Shown in pieces: positions 58,165 to 64,000 of a stretch of 64,000 bases of DNA; positions within the stretch are counted from its first letter, which is position 1; each line of letters starts with the position of its first letter. The notes below the pieces were generated by a model. It was given only the letters and a program-made list of their open reading frames with translations. It was not told the origin of the DNA and ran no database searches. Made by a program: the position numbers and the translations under genes. The DNA is from Lepisosteus oculatus (lineage: Eukaryota; Chordata; Actinopteri; Semionotiformes; Lepisosteidae), in NCBI RefSeq assembly GCF_040954835.1, contig NC_090697.1:15306001-15370000 (forward strand). The letters are read 5' to 3'.

Positions 58165-61100
58165 GTTCTAAGTGACCATTTTATTGTGGTACTTCATTTT
58201 AGCTGAGATACATGATCAAATAGCTTAAAAGCCATACATTAGTATATTAGCTGTTATTAAGTACAGTTGACGATTAGAAAGCATCTGTCTTCGCAAAGTC
58301 AGTATAGCTGCTTTTGAGACATTTTTAACAACACGGCAAATCCTAAAGTCCACACAAAGTCCTTAACAATTCAACAAAGCCGGCCTGCAGTGTGCACAGG
58401 TCTCTGTCGCCACATACTGCTTCACCAGCACAGCTGTAGTACTGTTTTTCAAACAAGAGTGTTACACACCACAGGATTTTTCTCCGGGTGTGCTTCTGGA
58501 TTCCTCGTTTGCTGCAGTAAGCGAAACGTTCTGTAGGTACAAAACTGTTTTTCGTCTTTGACGAAGACACAAAAGGATGAAAAGCTATATCCATTTAAAG
58601 TCCTTCGTATTTAGAAAGTGCCGTTGTAGTGTCTGCTAGGAAACTGGCATTACAAAAGCGATTTCGGTGAAGAATAGAACTTTGGCGGCTGGAACTCTGA
58701 ACGTGCACTGCAGTGATCAGGCTGTGTTCCTGTTCGGTAATACCCCACTGGGAGTATCTTTTTTCTCAAGTACACACATGAACAGAAACCAGCAAATGCG
58801 ACTGCACACCAAATAAGAATTCCAATGTACTTGTTACAAATGGCAAATAAACTTGAAGCGTGAACACACCTTATGTGTTGCCTTGTTTAGAGAAAAAAGA
58901 CAATAATGCTTGTCGCACCCTTCCACATGCAGAAATGCAGGTTGACACTGACACCACAGTGCCACTGCCCTGCAATCACGTTGTGCAGAATGCAAATACA
59001 AGAGGACAGTCAGACTCCCCATGGAGGATCACAACTGAGAAACGGAGGCTCTGGAGGCGTAATTACTTTTCACGAACTGCTCAGCAGGGTCATATGCTAT
59101 TTTGAGCTGAGGCTTCCCTTGCGTAGAAAATCACTTCATGAGCTACGTTTTCTTTCTCCACATAAAACAGTATTATGAGCTGCTCTAGTACAGAGACTTC
59201 ATTTTTAAATGAATGAAAGAAGATTTATTTTTGTGCAGGGGCTTACTTGAAAAGTGGATTTAAAGAGAACTGAAGGATTTTAGCTGTTAAAACACTCATC
59301 TGATGATTTCATTCTTCACAGATAATGTGCTTTAATGAGAAAAATAAAATTGTTATGGTCCTCCATGGAGATCAGACAGCATGCGTGCATCCCTGTGCTA
59401 TTGTTTGAGGCTAGAATAGTTAATATCAAAATGAAATGACAGAACGTTAGTGTTGTGTCATTATAATCAACTTCCTGGACAATTCAAGCTAATTCCCAGT
59501 GGAAAACGTAGCAAAAACCATACAAAAGCACCTGGGATCAAAGAGGGTATTAAATGGGATTGCAATGCAACATCTTCCTTACACCTTGTAAACAACAGTG
59601 GCCATAGAGGACTTCTCATTGTACTGTTCCCCAACATGATTGGTATCAAAATGATTAACACAGTTGAAATAATTGTATATCCATTCAATTCAGTTCCATT
59701 AAAAACTGGAACCTGTCAAACATCTCTAAAGATGTGACATTTCATGGTGTTATTTAACACCTCTTTCCTTTTCGAAAAAACAAACAGAACACATCTGCAT
59801 TCAGCAAATCAAAATTATCCACAAATATGCCTGGAATAAATGCTTATGCTTCTATTAAATATCTAAGCAGAAAAATATATAAAAGTACAGAATTTCAGCA
59901 CATGATTTTATCAAAACCAGTTACAGAGAGTTAAGGCAGTGCCCCCCACAATTGGACCTAAAAAAAAAACAGTCCAGCAGGTTGTGTGAGTCTCTTTAAA
60001 TTGGAGGCCTATCCTAGTCCCAGAGGGGATTAGGTTTCATTTTTACCGAGCTCCAACAAACCTAAATCAATTCATTATTGAAGTAATTGGACCATTTAAA
60101 CAAATTCTCCCAGCTCTTCAGGTGCTGGATCTCTAAAGAGACTTAAATGACCAGTTCAAGGATCGATTAGACACCCCCTACCGTACATTACATCAGCAGC
60201 AGCACAAGACCTTAGAAATTTCACATAGCTCTATGAAGGTTTAATTGGACCAGTTCAATTTAAAACTTACATTATGTCTAAGGCTGCAGGTTTAAGGTGG
60301 CCTGCAAAACAAGCATGCTGGATTGATGCACTGAAAGACTAAGCAGCAGGCAAACTTGTTTTTAATAATTATTGAATTCTGAAAGCACTGAATTCAAGGT
60401 CTGGATTTGAAAGTTTTTTTACATTACTTGTTTTTGCATTATTTTTACTTAAGTACATTTGATTTATTTTTTTTTTTCATTACTTTGCAGTAGTTAAGTC
60501 GAACCCATGAAGAGAAGGCGTGATTTTAACAAAGCAATGACAACCCGTTCATAAGGTCGGGGCTATCAGAACACCATCACCACCACCATCATTTAATAAA
60601 GGATAAATGATGCTTGGGCGCTACTGCAAGGGCGAAGATGGGGTGTAGAAAAATGCAAAAACGTGGAAGAAACACGATATTTTCAAGTAGGTAGACGGAA
60701 GTGTACTACGATTTGACCTACTCCCGAACTTTTGTTTAAGACTCAATTTAACATATAATCTTGTCGTAGAGGGAATGCTTTTAAAGGACTTTCCTTGCAG
60801 CAGGTGCTGCATTAAACAGTTATCAAGGAAGGGCATACACTAACGAAGGAAAAGAATGCTAGCTTAAAAGAAAGTGTGCATACTGTGTTGTCGCTAATAC
60901 AAATTAATATATCCCAATGCATTAAGTAAAAACAAATTTATATTTGAAAGAATATCCCTGGAAAGGTCGAGGGCGTACGGCAATAATATCTCTAATCTGG
61001 CATGCAAAAATTCATTCCGATTTTAATTTACAAAACATCAAACCCTACAGAACGGTACAATGCAGGCAAGGTGTTTAGACAAGACTCATCTGATCACCCA

Positions 61101-61176
61101 CTAAGATCATTTTAGCCAAGCCGTATAAATCCATCTTTCGAAATACTGTATGAGCAATCCCGACGTAAAATACCCA
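58165..61176 (-). other. Probable 3' UTR and flank of kbtbd11
   Basis: No other gene is recognised between the kbtbd11 stop and about 58.2 kb. A minus-strand AATAAA lies at about 58180-58185, which would give a 3' UTR of about 3 kb; mammalian KBTBD11 also has a long one. A CpG-retaining patch lies at 58330-58740 and CpGs become common again from about 60.5 kb. The UTR extent is inference. Confidence 0.4.
60000..60350. repeat. Possible interspersed repeat with internal CAATTGGACC-like words
   Basis: The words 'agtaattggaccatttaaac', 'tgaccagttcaaggatcgat' and 'tttaattggaccagttcaat' recur, and the texture resembles an old SINE body. I cannot name the family or its ends. Confidence 0.3.
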
Positions 61177-63516
61177 TTACGCACTCTTCTCTGCCTTTTC
61201 ATGGAGGCTGAGTATAAAGGGAAAGAGAACGCCCTTAGCTTCAAATGGAGCTTTCAGCTCTTCTTGTTCAAATCGTGCGTTTTCCTCCTCTATGATGAAC
61301 CGCAATGTATGCGATTTATTTACACAGTAAATGCAGGTACCTATGACTGCGCATCTGAAAGGCAGCGGATTGGTCTGTCGCAACGAGGCGCTTTCGTTCC
61401 ACAGCTTCACAATAGTGTTGTATTTGAAAACATTAACACCCTGGTCACGGTTAACGTCAAATCTGTAAATGAAATTTTTGAAGGCCACCATGTCTGTGGA
61501 TTTCTTCCTGCTGTTGTTGTAGGGGCACTCTTGCCACTCGTCCTTCTTCGGGTCGTATTTGAGAAGGCGATAAAAGAGCGAACCTCCAGACACATAAATT
61601 TCTCCGTTGCAGGTTGTCGCTTCGTGCGCAACAGCAAAAGCTCCTTTGGGCAGCGGAGCCACAGGAGTCCATCTGTCCATCCGTGGGTCGTATTTCTCCA
61701 CGGTAAACAGACACTCTCCTCCTATTGCATACAGGTAGCCTTCCAAGGCAACTAGTTTAAGCTGAGACCGTGCTTGATTGAGTGGCCTTATTTCGCTCCA
61801 GCTATCGGTAATAGGATTATAGCAAAATACCTTATCCGACAGTTTGCCTTTGTCGCCATATCCCTTAATTCCACCTGCTACAAATAGGTAGTTGTACATC
61901 GTGCAAATTCCACAGCCTTTTGTGTTTATGTCTTCTGGCATCCGAGTCAGAGGTCTCCAGTCCTTTTCTGCTTCGTTATAGTAATATATCAAATGATTTT
62001 CTTCTAAGGAAACAATAGATAAAGGGCTCTGAGGACGACTGTTATCTCGACTTTGAGGTCTGCTTCCAACCCGGTCATAAACGTCGTTTATTTCAGCCAC
62101 CATTAAACATTTCTTGCCTTCCATTCTCGCTTTCAGAATCAAATCTCTTTCAGATCCAGTTAAACGCCCATAAACGGAGGGATCCCTTAAAATCTGTAAG
62201 AAGTTATCGCTCATAAATCTGTACGCCGTCTCTTTGAGCTCGCTTAATCTTTGCTTTTTAGCTATGGTTAAAATGTCATAGCAGTTCTCAGTAGTAATCT
62301 GGCCCGACATTGTATCCATTGCCGTCTGAACTGCGCAAGGGATTTGCAGAATTTTAGCCCCGGTGATGACCTCCACCACATTATCCTTGTTCACTTCCAT
62401 CCTGGAAGAATAAATATAATCTATTAAAATCTTGAGAGTCTTATAACTCACCCCCTTTACCTTCAGAATGTCTCTCGATAGCCGTGCCTTGAAATAGTCA
62501 CTTTTCTCTGCCAAAATGGATTTGTGTGCCCGGATTTTCTTTCCAGCCACTTCAATCACTAAATCCGGTTCTTCTTTAAAACTGCACAGATTTCTGACTC
62601 CATTTCCACTTTCCCATTGTCCTTGAATTGATTCCAGCCCCAGGTTTCCTTGTATTGTCCCGAATCCCCCCTGTTCGGTTCTGTGTCCCTCACTGACCAA
62701 ATGACCAAAGTCGTTTATTGGCTCTGCTCCCAAAGAGATACAATAAGTAACAGGCACGGAGGTCCCCTCCTCCTCCTCCAGAGCAGAACTGGCGGTATTA
62801 ATCTGACACTGACTTTTCACGATTCCCCTCTCTTTACAAAACACAGCGCCTCTTTCCGCTTCGTCTTTGGTGTCGGTAGAGAAGCACAAGGAATGGCTCA
62901 GGCTGCAGGGCGATTTGGCCTGAGCGCCGGTAGGATCCTCCGCCGCTCCGTTTCTGCTAATGGGATCACGCTGGTCTTGAACAGAATCCAGTACTCGTAT
63001 TGCGGTAGTTTGCTGAAAAGGCTTATGGACGCTCCTGTCAGAAGAAATGTGAAAATTCTGAAACTCGGCCGCTCGAAACGGCAGCCAGGGCTTTTGGTGG
63101 GCATTCGGATCACCTGTGCAGGCGCCTCTTGGTTCGTGCGGATAGACATCCGTGTCCAAAATCGGGTGTCCCTTTACTAGCGAGTCCATTGCGTTTCCCG
63201 GGGCTTTGCTGGCCACTCTGGCTCTCTGTCGGCAACAAGCCTGATTTTCTTGCGGCGTTCTCATTTCTGGCACATTTTCAATGGACTCCTGTTTCAACAC
63301 AGCACTTTTGCCTAACTGATCTCCCCCTTGAGAAACAGGAGGTGTGTCAGCGTTAGCATTGAGAAAACTAAACTCTGCCTCCGGCTTGAACTCCATGCGA
63401 GGGCGGGTTGCGGCGGAACACTGCGCTCCTTCATTCACCATTCCTCTCTGGAATCTCACATTTTGAGCTGTTGCTTTGGTGGTGCGGTCCTTATTCTGTA
63501 GAAGGGGATTCTGCAT
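61177..63516 (-). CDS. kbtbd11: Kelch repeat and BTB domain-containing protein 11
   Basis: Single-exon coding region of 779 aa (human KBTBD11 is about 623 aa and also has a single coding exon). BTB-kelch proteins serve as substrate adaptors for cullin-3 ubiquitin ligases: the BTB domain binds CUL3 and the kelch propeller binds the target. Residues 1-316 are a low-complexity, probably disordered N-terminus. The BTB domain starts near 318 (DLVIEVAGKKIRAHKSIL) and runs to about 405; a BACK-like helical part follows to about 475 (ENCYDILTIAKKQRLSELKE). A Ser/Pro/Arg linker is at 484-500. Kelch repeats follow from about 503 with 'YNYLFVAGG', 'GYLYAIGGE' and 'GEIYVSGGSLFYRLLKYDP'. The blocks 'ARSQLKLVALEGYLYAIGGE' and 'GAFAVAHEATTCNGEIYVSG' are near-identical to mammalian KBTBD11. 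The start at 63516 is the first in-frame ATG (context agaaATGc). Later in-frame Mets at residues 26 and 41 are possible alternatives. Confidence 0.95.
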   Translation of the reverse strand: MQNPLLQNKDRTTKATAQNVRFQRGMVNEGAQCSAATRPRMEFKPEAEFSFLNANADTPPVSQGGDQLGKSAVLKQESIENVPEMRTPQENQACCRQRARVASKAPGNAMDSLVKGHPILDTDVYPHEPRGACTGDPNAHQKPWLPFRAAEFQNFHISSDRSVHKPFQQTTAIRVLDSVQDQRDPISRNGAAEDPTGAQAKSPCSLSHSLCFSTDTKDEAERGAVFCKERGIVKSQCQINTASSALEEEEGTSVPVTYCISLGAEPINDFGHLVSEGHRTEQGGFGTIQGNLGLESIQGQWESGNGVRNLCSFKEEPDLVIEVAGKKIRAHKSILAEKSDYFKARLSRDILKVKGVSYKTLKILIDYIYSSRMEVNKDNVVEVITGAKILQIPCAVQTAMDTMSGQITTENCYDILTIAKKQRLSELKETAYRFMSDNFLQILRDPSVYGRLTGSERDLILKARMEGKKCLMVAEINDVYDRVGSRPQSRDNSRPQSPLSIVSLEENHLIYYYNEAEKDWRPLTRMPEDINTKGCGICTMYNYLFVAGGIKGYGDKGKLSDKVFCYNPITDSWSEIRPLNQARSQLKLVALEGYLYAIGGECLFTVEKYDPRMDRWTPVAPLPKGAFAVAHEATTCNGEIYVSGGSLFYRLLKYDPKKDEWQECPYNNSRKKSTDMVAFKNFIYRFDVNRDQGVNVFKYNTIVKLWNESASLRQTNPLPFRCAVIGTCIYCVNKSHTLRFIIEEENARFEQEELKAPFEAKGVLFPFILSLHEKAEKSA

Positions 63517-64000
63517 TTCTTAACAATCTGAAAGGACTGTCGTCCAATGGGGAAATTATGGTGCAAAAGGAGTACCCATGCTATTTGGCTTTTTGTCCTC
63601 TTTTGTTTTTAGGAGAATCACCCCCCCACACCGAATAGAAAGATAGCTTAATGAGGTTAACTGGAGTAATAATTTTATTTGTGTGTTCCGTCAACCCTGT
63701 TGCATTCCAGGGATCTCGTCTTTTGAAAGCATTTTAGGGTTAAAAAGCATCATATTGAGTCATGAAGACCACTGTGGCGCAGTTACTGTACATCCAAAGC
63801 GGGCTGGGATACTGTAAACTGGCCGCATTGTTCAGTTAATTCCGTTTTGAAAACAAAAAAAGAAGTCCAGAGCCTTGTTTCAAGATGACTCAGAGACAGG
63901 GGGTGTAATTGTACGAGGGTGTACAGCCTCTTGATGTAGTTTTGCGATGAATCAGTTTTTTTGATGAACGAGTCATCATACGGGGCTGCTCTTCAAATCC
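63517..64000 (-). promoter_or_regulatory. Upstream flank / 5' UTR of kbtbd11
   Basis: The sequence immediately upstream of the ATG has no other gene. No TATA box or defined first exon is evident, and a non-coding exon may lie outside the window. Confidence 0.35.

Noticed and set aside
61150-61755. 201-codon plus-strand frame opposite kbtbd11
   Set aside because: It is the antisense shadow of the kelch-coding region; the minus-strand protein is clearly the real gene.
62650-63180. 176-codon plus-strand frame opposite kbtbd11
   Set aside because: Antisense shadow of the kbtbd11 N-terminal region, with no domain of its own.
1-64000. CRISPR arrays, operons or prokaryotic-type systems
   Set aside because: The window is plainly vertebrate nuclear DNA with introns and SINEs; no regularly spaced repeat array was seen.

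Overview
The window is vertebrate nuclear DNA, almost certainly from a ray-finned fish. It is AT-rich and mostly CpG-poor, with spliced genes, large introns and many degraded fish-type repeats: 5S-rRNA-derived and tRNA-derived SINEs, L2-clade LINEs, Tc1/mariner relics and a hAT element. I cannot name the species. The loose spacing and repeat mix would suit a non-teleost ray-finned fish (gar, bowfin or sturgeon type) or an early-branching teleost, but that is inference.

Three protein-coding genes are well supported. (1) A chemokine receptor at 25039-26127 (+) is 362 aa, has its whole coding region in one exon behind a clear splice acceptor, and is recognisable as CCR6. (2) An eight-coding-exon SLC16 / monocarboxylate-transporter family gene runs from 37144 to 51325 (+). 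All its splice junctions keep frame, giving a 505-aa protein closest in motifs to MCT8/MCT10, the thyroid hormone and aromatic amino acid transporters. (3) A single-exon BTB-kelch gene at 61177-63516 (-) is 779 aa and is recognisable as KBTBD11. The last two genes converge across about 10 kb.

Layout: 1-25 kb is gene-poor, with scattered SINEs, a Tc1 relic and no gene I could recognise. 25-27.5 kb is ccr6 and its 3' flank. 27.8-37 kb is a repeat-dense block: a hAT element with exact target-site duplication, two L2 LINE fragments, a pair of inverted repeats, a broken Tc1 element, and a CpG-retaining patch (33.8-34.7 kb) that is the best promoter candidate for the SLC16 gene. 37-51.5 kb is the SLC16 gene, its introns carrying more repeats. 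51.5-58 kb is non-coding. 58-61 kb is the probable 3' UTR and flank of kbtbd11, and 61-63.5 kb is its CDS.

The least ordinary signal is a family of three fold-back elements (16186-16352, 29181-29382, 37496-37694). Each has two long inverted arms and a one-sided 3' tail, and each is flanked by an 11-12 bp target-site duplication. The arm centres carry motifs resembling a hammerhead-ribozyme core, which would fit a non-autonomous Penelope-like retroelement. I saw no new multi-gene system in the window.
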